NCBI RefSeq assembly: GCF_902167145.1
Contig: NC_050096.1
Location: 80,906,683-80,970,682, forward strand
DNA: 64,000 nt
Reading direction: 5' to 3'
Origin: Zea mays
Taxonomy: Eukaryota > Streptophyta > Magnoliopsida > Poales > Poaceae
How positions within the stretch are numbered: the first letter of the stretch is position 1; each line of letters begins with the position of its first letter. Below are positions 43,678 through 54,570 of this stretch, piece by piece. The notes beneath the pieces are model-generated. The model saw only the letters and a list, made by a program, of their open reading frames with translations, searched no databases and had not been told where the DNA came from. The translations under genes and the position numbers were made by a program.

Positions 43678-46117
43678 TCAATCAAAATTCCGGGAATCAA
43701 GAATATTTAGCTCATTCCTAAGTTTGGTAAAGGTTTTCTCATCTAAAGGTTTGGTAAAGATATCGGCTAATTGTTCTTTTCTACTAACATAGGCAATCTC
43801 GATATCCCCCTTTTGTTGGTGATCCCTCAAAAATTGATACCGAATGGCTATGTGCTTAGTGCGTCTGTGTTCAACGGGATTATCCGCCATGCGGATGGCA
43901 CTCTCATTGTCACATAGGAGAGGAACTTTGCTCAATTTGTAGCCATAGTCCCTGAGGGTTTGCCTCATCCAAAGTAATTGCGCACAACAATGGCATGCGG
44001 CAATATACTCGGCTTCGACGGTAGAAAGAGCTATTGAGTTTTGTTTTTTTGAAGCCCAAGACACCAGGGATCTCCCCAGAAACTGAGAAGTCCCTGATGT
44101 GCTCTTCCTATCAATTTTGCACCCTATCCAATCAACATCTGAGTATCCTATTAAATCAAGAGTGGATCCCTTGGGGTACCAAAGACCAAACTTAAGTGTA
44201 TAAACTAAATATCTCATGATTTTTTCACGGTCCTAAGGTGAACTTCCTTAGGATCGGCTTGGAACCTTGCACACATGCATACGGAAAGCATAATATCCGG
44301 TCGACATGCACATAAATAGAGTAAAGATCCTATCATCGACTGGTATACCTTTTGATCTACGGATTTACCTCCCGTGTCGAGGTCGAGATGCCCATTGGTT
44401 CCCATGGGTGTCTTGATGGGCTTGGCATCCTTCATTCCAAACTTGGTAAGTATGTCTTGTATGTACTTTGTTTGGCAGATGAAGGTGCCCTCTTGGAGTT
44501 GCTTGACTTGAAATCCTAGAAAATACTTCAACTCCCCCATCATAGACATCTTGAATTTTTGAATCATGATCCTACTAAACTCTTCACATGTAGATTTGTT
44601 AGTAGACCCAAATATGATATCATCAACATATATTTGGCATACAAACAAATCATTTGCAATGGTCTTAGTAAAGAGTGTATGATCGGCCTTTCCGACTTTG
44701 AAGCCATTAGTGATAAGGAAATCTCTTAGGCATTCATACCATGCTCTTGGGGCTTGCTTGAGCCCATAAAGCGCCTTAGACAGTTTATAAACATGATTAG
44801 GGTACTCACTATCTTCAAAGCCGGGAGGTTGCTCAACATAGACCTCTTCCTTGATTGGTCCATTGAGGAAGGCACTTTTCACGTCCATTTGGTAAAGCTT
44901 AAAGCCATGGTGAGTAGCATAGGCAAGTAATATATGAATTGACTCAAGCCTAGCTACGGGTGCATAGGTTTCACCGAAATCCAAACCTTCGACTTGTGAA
45001 TATTTTTTGGCCATAAGTCGGGCTTTGTTCCTTGTCACCACACCATGCTCATCTTGCTTGTTGTGGAATACCCATTTGGTACCTACAACATTTGGTTAGG
45101 ACGTGGAACTAAATGTCATACCTCATTCCTTGTGAAGTTGTTGAGCTCCTCTTGCATTGCCAGCACCCAATCCGAATCTCTTAGTGCATCCTCTACCTTG
45201 TATGGCTCAATAGAGGAGACACAAGAGTAATGTTCACAAAAATGAGCGACTCGAGATCGAGTAGTTACCCCCTTATGAATATCGCCGAGGATGGAGTTCA
45301 TGTGGTGATCTCTTTGAATCACTTGGTGGACTCTTGGGTGTGGCTGTCTTTGACCCTGTTCTTCTTGATCATCTTCCTTGTCTTGATTATTGTCATCTCC
45401 CCCTTGATCATTGTCCTCCTCTTGAGGTGGCTCATCTTCTTGATCTTCTTCTTCATTGTCTTGAGCCTGATCCTCATCTTGAGTTGGTGGAGATGCTTGA
45501 TTTGAAGATGATGGTTGATATTGTGCTTGTGGAGGCTCTTTGGATTCCTTAGGGCACACATCCCCAATGGTCATGTTCCTTAGCGCGACACATGGAGCCT
45601 CTTCATCATCTAGCTCATCAAGATCTACTTGCTCTACTTGAGAGCCATTAGTCTCATCAAACACAATGTCACAAGAAACCTCAACTAATCCAGTGGATTT
45701 GTTGAAGACTCTATATGCCCATGTGTTTGAGTCATAACCAAGTAAAAAGCCTTCTACAGCCTTAGGAGCAAATTTAGATTTTCTACCTCTTTTAACAAGA
45801 ATAAAGCATTTGCTACCAAAGACTCTAAAATATGAAACATTGGGCTTTTTACCGGTGAGGCGTTCATATGATGTCTTCTTGAGGATTCAGTGAAGGTAGA
45901 GCCGGTTGATGGAGTAGCATGCGGTGTTAATCGTCTCAGCCCAAAACCGGTCTGAAGTCTTGTACTCATCAAGCATGGTCCTTGCCATGTCCAGTAGAGT
46001 TCTATTCTTCCTCTCCACTACACCATTTTGTTGAGGTGTGTAGGGAGAAGAGAACTCATGCTTGATGCCCTACTCCTCAAGAAAGCCTTCGATTTGAGAG
46101 TTCTTAAACTCCGTCCC
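43678..46117 (-). pseudogene. pol: Copia-4 Pol, truncated in integrase
   Basis: On the minus strand the fragments are: integrase core part ([20 protein letters not shown] and [14 protein letters not shown]), acidic linker (45664-45300), RT ([34 protein letters not shown]) in an open frame at 45041-44214, then RNase H (IGYSDVDWIGCKIDRK; VEAEYIAACHCCAQ) at 44217-43678. A frameshift lies at about 44215, and another break in the RT start lies near 45090. Confidence 0.88.
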
Positions 46118-46186
46118 TGTCACACCCGGTTTTGGAAGGTAAACCGAATGCAAACCATGTACGTGCCAGGATCAGAACTCACATAC
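46118..46186. repeat. Gypsy LTR stub (69 bp)
   Basis: TGTCACACCCGGTTTTGGAA has the LTR terminus shared with G1 (TGTCACACCCG), but the following sequence differs, so it is another gypsy family or a diverged copy. It starts exactly where Copia-4 ends and is cut by Copia-5 at 46187. Confidence 0.6.
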
Positions 46187-47424
46187 TGAGAGCACCTAGA
46201 GGGGGGGTGAATAGGTGATCTTGTAAAAACTTGAAACTTAATGCCACAAAACTTGATTAGGAGTTAGCACAATAAAGCCAAGTGGCTAGAGAGGAGTTCT
46301 TGCAAGACACGATAACCACAAGAAGATCAACACAGATAGGCACAGTGGTTTATCCCGTGGTTCGGCCAAGTCCAACACTTGCCTACTCCACGTTGTGGCG
46401 TCCCAACAGACGAGGGTTGCAATCAACCCCTCTCAAGTGATCCAAAGACCCACTTGAATACCATGGTGTTTTGCTTTGTTTACTATATCCCGCTTGCGAG
46501 GAATCTCCACAACTTGGACCCTGTCGCCCTTACAATTTGATGTTCACAAAGAAGCACGGAAGTAAGGCTGGGATGAGCAACGCACACAAGACACAAAATC
46601 AGAGCACCAATACGCACACAAGTCACAACTCGAGCTCACAACACAACCCGGAGAGTTCTCTACTCAAATGGAGCTCTAGTTGCTATCACAAAGAATCGAA
46701 TGCGCGGAATTGGAGTCTTGGTGCTTAGGAATGCTTAGAGAATGCTTGGTTTTCTCCTCCATGCGCCTAGGGGTCCCTTTTATAGCCCCAAGGCAGCTAG
46801 GAGCCGTTGAGAGCATTCTAGGAAGGCAATTCTTGCCTTCTGTCAACTGGCGCACCAGACAGTTCGGTGCACCACCGGACACTGTCCGGTGCGGATTTCT
46901 TTCCCGTTTTGGCGCAGCCGACCGTTGAAGATCCAGAGCCGTTGGCGCACCGAACACTGTCCGGTGTACACCGGACAGTCCGGTGCCCCCTTCTGACTGT
47001 TGGCTCTGCCACGCGTCGTGCACGGATTACACGGCCGACCGTTGGCCCGGCTGACCAATGGCTCACCGGACAGTCCGGTGCACCATCGGACAGTCCGGTG
47101 ATTTATAGCCGTACGCCGCCGACAAAACCTGAGAGCAGCCAGTTCGCCAGAGCCAGCTGGCGCACCGGACACTGTCCGGTGCTCCCAGACTGCGCAGAGT
47201 CTTGGCTGCATAGCCAAGTCTTTTCCAAATTGGTCTTTTCCTGTTTCTAGCACTTAGACACAATACATTAGTCTCCAAAACAATGTACTAAGTCTTAGAA
47301 ACATACCTTTACTCTTGATTTGCACTTCTTAAGTCTTTGGCACAAATATTATTCAAAGCATTTGTGTGGACCACTTAATCACCAAAATCTTATAGAAATG
47401 TCCCAAGGGTACATTTCCCTTTCA
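46187..47424 (-). repeat. Copia-5 3' LTR
   Basis: 1238 bp, plus-strand TGAGAGCACCTAGAGG to CCCTTTCA. The minus-strand TATA-like CTATAAAAGGG lies near 46777-46787. Palindromes such as CACCGGACAGTCCGGTG occur near 46967-46984 and 47066-47100. Confidence 0.85.
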
Positions 47425-48209
47425 ATCTCCCCTTTTTGGTGATTAATGCCAACACAACAAAAAGCAACTAAAAGAAGTGCAACATCAATGCAAATAAGAA
47501 CACAGATTTGTTTTGAATCAACTTTGGCATATTTGGATCATTCTTTGCCACCACTTGGTTTTGTTTTTGCAAATCAACCTCAATTTCCTATCTCTAAGTC
47601 AAACACATTTGTTGAGACAGAAAGAGAGTTGTTCCAGGAGAAATTGATCAAAGATTACAAAAACTCCCCCTTTTCCCATAATCAACCATTCTCCCCACAA
47701 GAGGCCAACTTTTGACAAAAGAGACAATAAGAGATTTTTGACAAACCAAAAGCTCTATTCTACTATTTTCAAAATTCTCAAGTGGTAGCTGATCCATTTA
47801 TTGCTTTGGCCTTATTTTCTCCCCCTTTGGCATGAAGCACCAAAACGGGATCAATCTTGGCCCTAGAACCCCATTGCCTCACCAAAATCTTCAATTAAGA
47901 ATAAAAAGGCAATAAGAGCATGAAGATGAACTTGGAATAAGTTACCCTCTCATCGGAGTGCAGTGGAAGTCTTGCATGGTCCAAGTCCACCTTTTCCTTT
48001 CAAACCTCCTTTGAGACTAAATTAAGAACACTCAAGCATATGGTTAGTCCCAAAGAGTCAAGTTGTAGCACATCTCCCCCTAAATGTGTGCAGCACTTGC
48101 AAATGGACTTGTGAGGTCTGGGGAGTGTTTGTACAACTTGAACACCACAAATACATACAAAATACATAAAGGAACATGATCAAAAGCATAAACACAGGTA
48201 TGCTATAAA
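47425..48209 (-). other. Copia-5 3' untranslated region
   Basis: No coding sequence. A polypurine tract lies next to the LTR (CCAAAAAGGGGAGAT on the minus strand), with more GGGGGAGA-type tracts near 47818 and 48074. Confidence 0.75.
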
Positions 48210-51200
48210 TCAATCCAAGTTTTGCGAATCTAAGACATTTCGCTCACTACGCAGCCTGCAAAAGGTCTTCTCATCTAGAGGCTTGGTAAAGATATCGGCT
48301 AGCTGGTTCTCGGTGCTAACATGAAACACTTCGATATCTCCCTTTTGCTGGTGATCTCTCAGAAAGTGATGCCGGATGTCTATGTGCTTAGTGCGGCTGT
48401 GTTCAACAGGATTATCCGCCATGCAGATGGCACTCTCATTATCACATAGGAGTGGGACTTTGCTCAGATTGTAGACAAAGTCCCTGAGGGTTTGCCTCAT
48501 CCAAAGTAGTTGTGCGCAACACTGTCCTGCGGCAACGTACTCGGCCTCAGCGGTGGATAGGGCAACAGAGGTTTGTTTCTTAGAACTCCACGACACCAGG
48601 GACCTTCCTAAGAATTGGCACGTCCTCGATGTACTCTTCCTATCGACCTTACATCCATCATAGTCGGAGTCTGAATATCCAATCAAGTCAAAGGTAGACC
48701 CCTTTGGATACCAGATCCCGAAGCAAGGCATAGCGACTAAATATCTAAGAATTCGCTTCACAGCCACTAAGTGACACTCCTTTGGATCGGATTGAAATCT
48801 AGCACACATGCATACACTAAGCATAATATCCGGTCTACTAGCACATAAATAAAGTAAAGACCCTATCATAGACCGGTATGCCTTTTGATCAACGGACTTA
48901 CCTCCTTTGTTAAGGTCGGTGTGTCCGTCAGTTCCCATTGGAGTCTTTGCGGGCTTGACGTCCTTCATCCCAAACCGCTTTAGCAGATCTTGCGTGTACT
49001 TCGTTTGGGAGATGAAAGTGCCGTCCTTGAGTTGCTTCACTTGGAACCCAAGGAAGTAGTTCAACTCTCCCATCATTGACATCTTGAATTTTTGCGTCAT
49101 CACCCTGCTAAACTCTTCACAAGACTTTTGGTTAGTAGAACCAAATATTATGTCATCGACATAAATTTGGCACACAAAAAGATCACCATCACAAGTCTTA
49201 GTGAATAAAGTTGGATCGGCTTTCCCAACCTTGAAAGCATTAGCAAGTAAAAATTCTCTAAGGCATTCATATCATGCTCTTGGGGCTTGCTTAAGTCCAT
49301 AGAGCGCCTTAGAGAGCTTACATACGTGGTCGGGGTACCGTTCATCCTCGAAGCCAGGGGGTTGCTCCACGTACACCTCCTCCTTGATTGGCCCGTTGAG
49401 GAAAGCGCTCTTCACATCCATTTGGAACAACCTGAAGGAATGGTGAGCGGCATAGGCTAACAAAATACGAATTGACTCTAGCCTAGCCACAGGAGCAAAA
49501 GTCTCCTCAAAGTCCAAACCTGCGACTTGGGCATAACCTTTTGCCACAAGTCTCGCCTTGTTCCTTGTCACCACCCCGTGCTCGTCCTGTTTGTTGCGGA
49601 ACACCCACTTGGTTCCCACAACGTTTTGCTTGGGACAAGGCACCGGTGTCCAAACTTCATTTCGCTTGAAGTTGTTGAGCTCTTCCAGCATGGCCAACAC
49701 CCAGTCCGGATCTAGCAAGGCCTCTTCTACCCTGAAAGGCTCAATAGAAGAGATAAACGAGTAATGCTCACAAAAATTAACTAATCTAGAGCGAGTAGTT
49801 ACTCCCTTGCTAATGTCACCCAAAATCTGGTCGACGGGATGATTCCTTTGAATCGTCGCTCGAACTTGAGTTGGAGGTGCTTGAGGTGCTTCTTCCTCCA
49901 TAACATGATCATCATGTGCTCCCCCTTGATCACATGCCTCCTCTTAATGAACCTGTTCATTGTCTTGAGTTGGGGTATGCACCATTGTTGAGGAAGGAGG
50001 TTGATCTTGCACCTTTTATTCCTGTGGCCGCACATCTCCAATCGCCATGGTGTGTATTGCGGCCGTTGGAATGTCTTCTTCATCTACATCATCAAGATCA
50101 ACAACTTGCTCTCTTGGAGAGCCATTAGTCTCATCAAATACAACGTCGCTAGAGACTTCAACCAAACCCGATGATTTGTTGAAGACCCTATACGCCTTTG
50201 TATTTGAGTCATAACCTAACAAAAACCCTTCTACAACTTTGGGAGCAAACTTAGAATTTCTACCTTTCTTCACTAGAATGTAGCATTTACTCCCAAATAC
50301 ACGAAAGTATGAAACATTGGGTTTGTTATCGGTTAGAAGCTCATACGAAGTCTTCTTGAGGAGGCGATGAAGGTAGACCCGGTTTATGGAGTGGCAAGCC
50401 GTGTTCACGGCTTCCGACCAAAACCTCTCGGAGGTCTTGAACTCTCCAAGCATCGTCCTTGCCATGTCAATGAGCGTCATGTTCTTCCTCTCTACCACAA
50501 CATTTTGCTGTGGTGTGTAGGGAGCGGAGAACTCGTGCTTGATTCCTTCCTCCTCAAGGTACTCCTCCACTTGAAGGTTCTTGAACTCGGTCCCGTTGTC
50601 GCTCCTTATCTTCTTCACCTTGAGCTCAAACTCATTTTGAGCTCTCCTTAGGAAGCGCTTGAGGGTCTCTTGGGTTTCAGATTTATCCTGCAAAAAGAAT
50701 ACCCAAGTGAAGCGGGAAAAGTCATCAACTATAACAAGACCATACTTACTTCCTCCTATGCTTAGATAGGCGACGGGTCCGAAGAGATCCATATGAAGCA
50801 ACTCCAAAGGTCTTGATGTGGTCATCGCATTTTTGGTATGATGAGAGCTTCCCACCTATTTACCTGCTTGACAAGCTGCACAAGGTCTATCTTTTTCGAA
50901 GGTTACGTTTGTTAGACCTATCACGTGTTCTCCCTTTAGAAGTTTGTGAAGGTTCTTCATCCCCACATGTGCTAAGCGGCGATGCCACAGCCAGCCCATG
51001 CTAGTCTTAGCAATTAAGCATGCATCTAGACCGGCCTCCTCTTTTGCAAAATCAACTAAATAAAGTTTGCCATCTAATGCACCCTTAAAGGCTAATGAAC
51101 CATCACTCCTTCTAAAGACAGATACATCTACATTTGTGAATAAGCAATTATATCCCATATTACACAGTTGACTAACAGACAACAGATTATATCCAAGCGA

Positions 51201-51257
51201 CTCAACTAAAAACACATTAGAAATGGAGTGCTTGGATGAAATAGCAACCTTTCCTAA
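48210..51257 (-). pseudogene. pol: Copia-5 Pol with four in-frame stops
   Basis: One continuous reading frame covers pre-integrase ([25 protein letters not shown]), integrase ([28 protein letters not shown]), linker, RT ([37 protein letters not shown]) and RNase H (IGYSDSDYDGCKVDRK; STAEAEYVAAGQCCAQ). It is broken by TAG at 50856, TAA at 50016, TAA near 49949 and TGA at 49272. The frame is otherwise kept, so point nonsense mutations, not indels, dominate its decay. The protease start is lost at the G2 junction. Confidence 0.9.
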
Positions 51258-51886
51258 TATCGGTGTTTTGGGTCCGACCGCACACCCGGGGGTGCCCCTC
51301 AAGGTGTTTTTAGGAGTAGGACGGTGTCGACGACTGTAGCAAAATGGTTCGTGCCAGATGCACGAGGGACGGTGGACAATGTTTGCAGGTTCGGGCCGCT
51401 TAGAGACGCGTAACACCCTACGTCCTGGTGAGTATGCTTGGTGGACAAGGTTACAAGAGAGCTCTCTGAATTGAGAATGCAGAGAGTTGATGTGGGTGGC
51501 TAAGTAATAGGGTCGATCGTTCTGAAGGGGTGCCCCCTAGGCCTTATATATTCGACCGTGGGGCAATACATGTGGATATGATAACAATGTGTAGCTAAAA
51601 TATAGTGAACCGCTTGAGTTTATCTCCCTGTAGCCCTGCCGACTTATCCTCGCATGGCTCCGCTGCATGCGGGCTCCAACGCGGGAAAGTCGGATCTCTG
51701 TTGTGGTCACTCGCTCGACGTTGTGGGTCGTCTGGGTTTGCACCAATCCGGCCTCATGTCGATCTGCTTTGCTGGTTGTCTCTCCCCAGGCCCACGAAAG
51801 AATGACCTTACGATTTATTGGGCCCTTGGGCCTTTCGTGAGGTCTTTTACTCTTTTAGTGGACCCAGGGGATATCTATCCCCCACA
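51258..51886 (-). repeat. G2 3' LTR
   Basis: On the plus strand it runs from TATCGGTGTTTTGGGTCCGA (first base pair TA where TG is usual) to CTATCCCCCACA. On the minus strand it therefore starts TGTGGGGGATAG. A minus-strand TATA box (GAATATATAAGGC) lies at 51541-51553. The polypurine tract is the adjacent AAGATCGGGGGCTT (minus strand, 51887-51900). Confidence 0.75.
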
Positions 51887-52985
51887 AGCCCCCGATCTTT
51901 GGGTTAATTTAGAGGTAATCAGCCCAAAGATCCCAGGTCTAGCTTGCAGGTGATTTGAAGAAAATGACTTCTTATTGTCTCCTCCTGCTTTGATCACTCG
52001 TAGACCGAAGCTTTGTTTCGTGCTTGTGCCTTAGAGGTCGGCATTTCAATTTGTAGGATTCTGAACTTCATTGGGTGCACCGGAGGTGCACCCAATGGGT
52101 GTAGCCCTCGAGCTTCGAGTAGATTTTGGAAAATAATCTACTCGAAGGTCTTCCCCAGAAATTATTTCCATTTGTGCTCCTGCGTTTTGGTTGAGGGCCG
52201 GCCTTTTAATCTTGTCCCACACCTTAGAAGTCGGCACTATCTTGGCTTGGAATGGTAATCCATGGGGTGCACCGGAGGTGCACCCAATGGGTGTAGCCCC
52301 CGACCTTCAAATGGATTTTTGAGGATAATCCATTCGAAGGTCTTCCTTTTGTGTCTCTTTGCTGAAAATTATCCTTTCTGTTTGTAAAAATTGGCATGAA
52401 TCTATCCGCATTATGCTTTGGAGGTCAGCATTATGTCATCAATATTATGCTTCAGAGGTCAGCATATATTTTGTCTTTAGCAGCCGAGTTCGCAATCCAT
52501 CCATATCTTGCTAGGTAGTGCAATTTATTTGCTCTGTGACTGATTGGACGTTTGATGGACGTTCTCTGTCTAGTCTTCACGTCGCTTCTGTCGGCCATAT
52601 TTTGTACTTCACTGGCTATATTTGGCTTTCCTCTGATCCTTACTGGTATCTCATTTTTGTCTTGAGGTATTCACTGCGTGCCCTGCACAGATGTGACCGT
52701 TTTGAAAAATATACCGATAATTCCTGGATGTCCCCCCCAATGGGTGTGGGCAAGGGACGACTTGGTACGTTGAGTGTTTTAGCCGGCTGCTTCTGAGTAG
52801 TAATGTGATGTGACGGCGGGTGTAATCATATCCTCCGCGCTGTTGACTGGAGTTCCAGTGGGTGTTGTGTTGTGTGAAACGGCGTCAGCCGCCTAACGCG
52901 TCTTCAAACGGGTTGGAGTGCTTATTGAATGCTTTTGCGACTGTTCAGTGACCGCGGTTGGAGGTGAGCGGTTGCCTTCTCCTTC
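51887..52985. other. G2 3' region, non-coding, with paired repeats
   Basis: No gene is recognised. Two similar blocks, about 52072-52168 and 52262-52348, each contain GGTGCACCGGAGGTGCACC followed by CAATGGGTGTAGCC and a CGAAGGTCTTCC end. GAGGTCAGCAT is repeated near 52432 and 52453. The right end leads into a plus-strand TATA box at 52986. Confidence 0.6.
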
Positions 52986-52993
52986 TATAAATA
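52986..52993 (+). promoter_or_regulatory. TATA box of the small plus-strand gene in G2
   Basis: TATAAATA lies 80 bp before the ATG at 53074 and is followed by a pyrimidine-rich leader (CTCTCTGG to CTTCTCTCCCTTTTG). The spacing suits a plant Pol II promoter driving the ORF opposite to gag-pol. No transcript evidence is available. Confidence 0.55.
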
Positions 52994-53073
52994 ACGCCAT
53001 TGTCTCTCTGGCTTTTTCACATCTCTCGCTGTTCTCTGTTGCTTCCCTTTCTTCTCTCCCTTTTGTTTCCACC

Positions 53074-53550
53074 ATGGGCAAGAACAACAAACGCAAGCGT
53101 GAGCCAACTCCTCCATCGGAGGAGTTTGGTGATTCGGAGTACTCAGAGGAGGAGTTCTCCTCTGAGTCTGAGGGGTCTCCGGCTCCCATCCCCCTGCGTG
53201 AGTCGTCTGACGACTCAGACGACTCCCAGGGGCTCGCGGCGGAGGTCTAGACGTACATCCGGGCCGTCGAGCGCTCCAGGCTCGATGGCTCGGATGAGTC
53301 GGAGTACTCCTCGGATGAGGAAGACTCGGACGGCGGCGGCGAGGACGAGGACGACGACGACGACGACGGCGGCGGCGGTGGCGACGGTGACGGTGACGGC
53401 AGCGGCAAGGGCGGCGGCGGCGGCAGCAAGGACGGTGACGGCGGCGGCAGTAGGGGCAGCAACCGGGGCGGCAGCAGTAGGGGAAGCACCAGGGGCGGCA
53501 GCGGCGGCGGCAGCAGCAGGGCCAGTGGCAAGATGCCACTGGCCTTTTAG
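53074..53550 (+). pseudogene. Small acidic plus-strand gene in the G2 3' region
   Basis: The ATG is in a good context (ACCATGG). The frame encodes MGKNNKRKREPTPPSEEFGD, a basic, nuclear-localisation-like start, then Glu/Ser/Asp-rich runs. An in-frame TAG at 53248-53250 interrupts it after 58 codons. The same frame continues with an Asp/Glu-rich run, a Gly/Asp/Ser low-complexity stretch of GGC repeats (53325-53520), and ends KMPLAF at 53548-53550, 158 codons in all. No catalytic domain is visible. The minus-strand Arg-rich ORF over the same GGC repeats is a shadow. Function is unknown; an acidic chromatin- or RNA-binding accessory protein is only a guess. Confidence 0.55.
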
Positions 53551-53700
53551 ATATTAGTATAGTATAGTTAGAATAATGTAGTAGTATTTAGTAGTGTAGA
53601 GTAGTATAGCGTAGTGTAGTAGTAGTAGCAGTAATGTAATGTAGTAGTAGTAGGGAAGTATCAACTTATAAAGAGTTGATTTGTAAGTATGTTATCTTCC
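53551..53700. repeat. TAG/GTA low-complexity tract
   Basis: A degenerate GTAGTA/TAGTAT run follows the small plus-strand gene, probably its 3' UTR. It has no coding signal. Confidence 0.6.
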
Positions 53701-53799
53701 TTTCTAATGAAAGAATGATGTTGGCTTCTCCTTGATGATTGTCCTGCTCATTTGTGAAGCTAATTCCTTTGAGACAGTAAGTGAATAACTCGGGCATCA

Positions 53800-54300
53800 A
53801 ACTGATGCTTTCAGAAATAGCTGCCGAGTAACTTTGTAGATGGTGTCGGCGCTTTAGAGTAACTGCCGAGTGACTGAACACAATGTCGGAGTTTTAGAGA
53901 TAACTGTCGAGCGACTTGAGATGATGTCAGAGGGAGACGTCAACGTTTTAGAGGTAACACCGAGCGACTGAATACGATATCAGCGTTTTAGAGGCAACGC
54001 CGAGTGACTGGAGGGCGACGTCAGCGTTTTAGAGGTAACACCGAGCGACTGAATACGATATCAGCGTTTTAGAGGTAACATCGAGTGACTGGGGGGCGAC
54101 GTCAGCGTTTTAGAGGTAACGCCGAGTGACTGAACACGATATCAGCGTTTTAGAGGCAACGCCGAGTGACTGGAGGGCGACGTCAGCGTTTTAGAGGTAA
54201 CACCGAGCGACTGAATACGATATCAGCGTTTTAGAGGTAACACCGAGTGACTGGGGGGCGACGTCAGCGTTTTAGAGGTAACGCCGAGTGATAGCAGGCC
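53800..54300. repeat. Tandem repeats of about 40 bp in 81-bp doublets
   Basis: Units of the form GCGTTTTAGAGGTAAC followed by ACCGAGCGACTGAATACGAT alternate with units ending CTGGAGGGCGACGTCA. The 40- and 41-bp subunits make higher-order doublets. Best copies lie from about 53935 to 54290, with degenerate copies from 53800 and after 54290. They sit directly upstream of the larger plus-strand gene. Confidence 0.85.
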
Positions 54301-54570
54301 GCGCGGGCCACTTTGAGGATGATAGCCGAGTGATGAGGTGGCGCACCAGTGTTCTGGAAATAACTGTCGGGTGACCACGTGGCACGCCGGGGTTTTGGAA
54401 ATAACCGCCGGGTGCTGACTGGGCACTTTTTGAAACGGTATCTGGCTCGAGAATATCCCATAAGTGCTGCGCTTTTAGCCGCCTTTGCTTTCCGTGCCCT
54501 AGTTCTTACTTTCTCGCTTCCGAATCCTCTCTGCTATTCGCCTCCCACTCCGCTTGCTGGTAGAATCGAG

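Larger units (their letters stand above)
41759..46117 (-). mobile_element. Copia-4: 5'-truncated Sirevirus
   Basis: The 3' LTR (41759-42913), 3' UTR and pol up to mid-integrase are present on the minus strand. The element stops at 46117, where a gypsy LTR stub begins. Its left end reads TAAAAGTCGCC instead of the usual TG, and CACAC (41754-41758) would be its left target site. The other side is missing, so this cannot be checked. Confidence 0.88.
46187..51257 (-). mobile_element. Copia-5: 5'-truncated Sirevirus of a diverged family
   Basis: It has a 3' LTR (46187-47424), 3' UTR, and pol to the protease region on the minus strand. It stops at 51257, where the G2 LTR begins. Protein sequence is similar to but clearly more distant from Copia-1 and Copia-2 (for example EGEHVIGLTNVTFEKDRPC against [17 protein letters not shown]). 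LTR ends TGAAAGGGAAAT...GGTGCTCTCA are Sirevirus-like, with fewer CCGGAC palindromes. Confidence 0.88.

Noticed and set aside
52985..53539. Minus-strand 184-residue Arg-rich ORF (RRRCRPWCFPYCCRP type)
   Set aside because: It is the antisense reading of the GGC/GAC repeats of the small plus-strand gene; composition is low-complexity with no independent start context.
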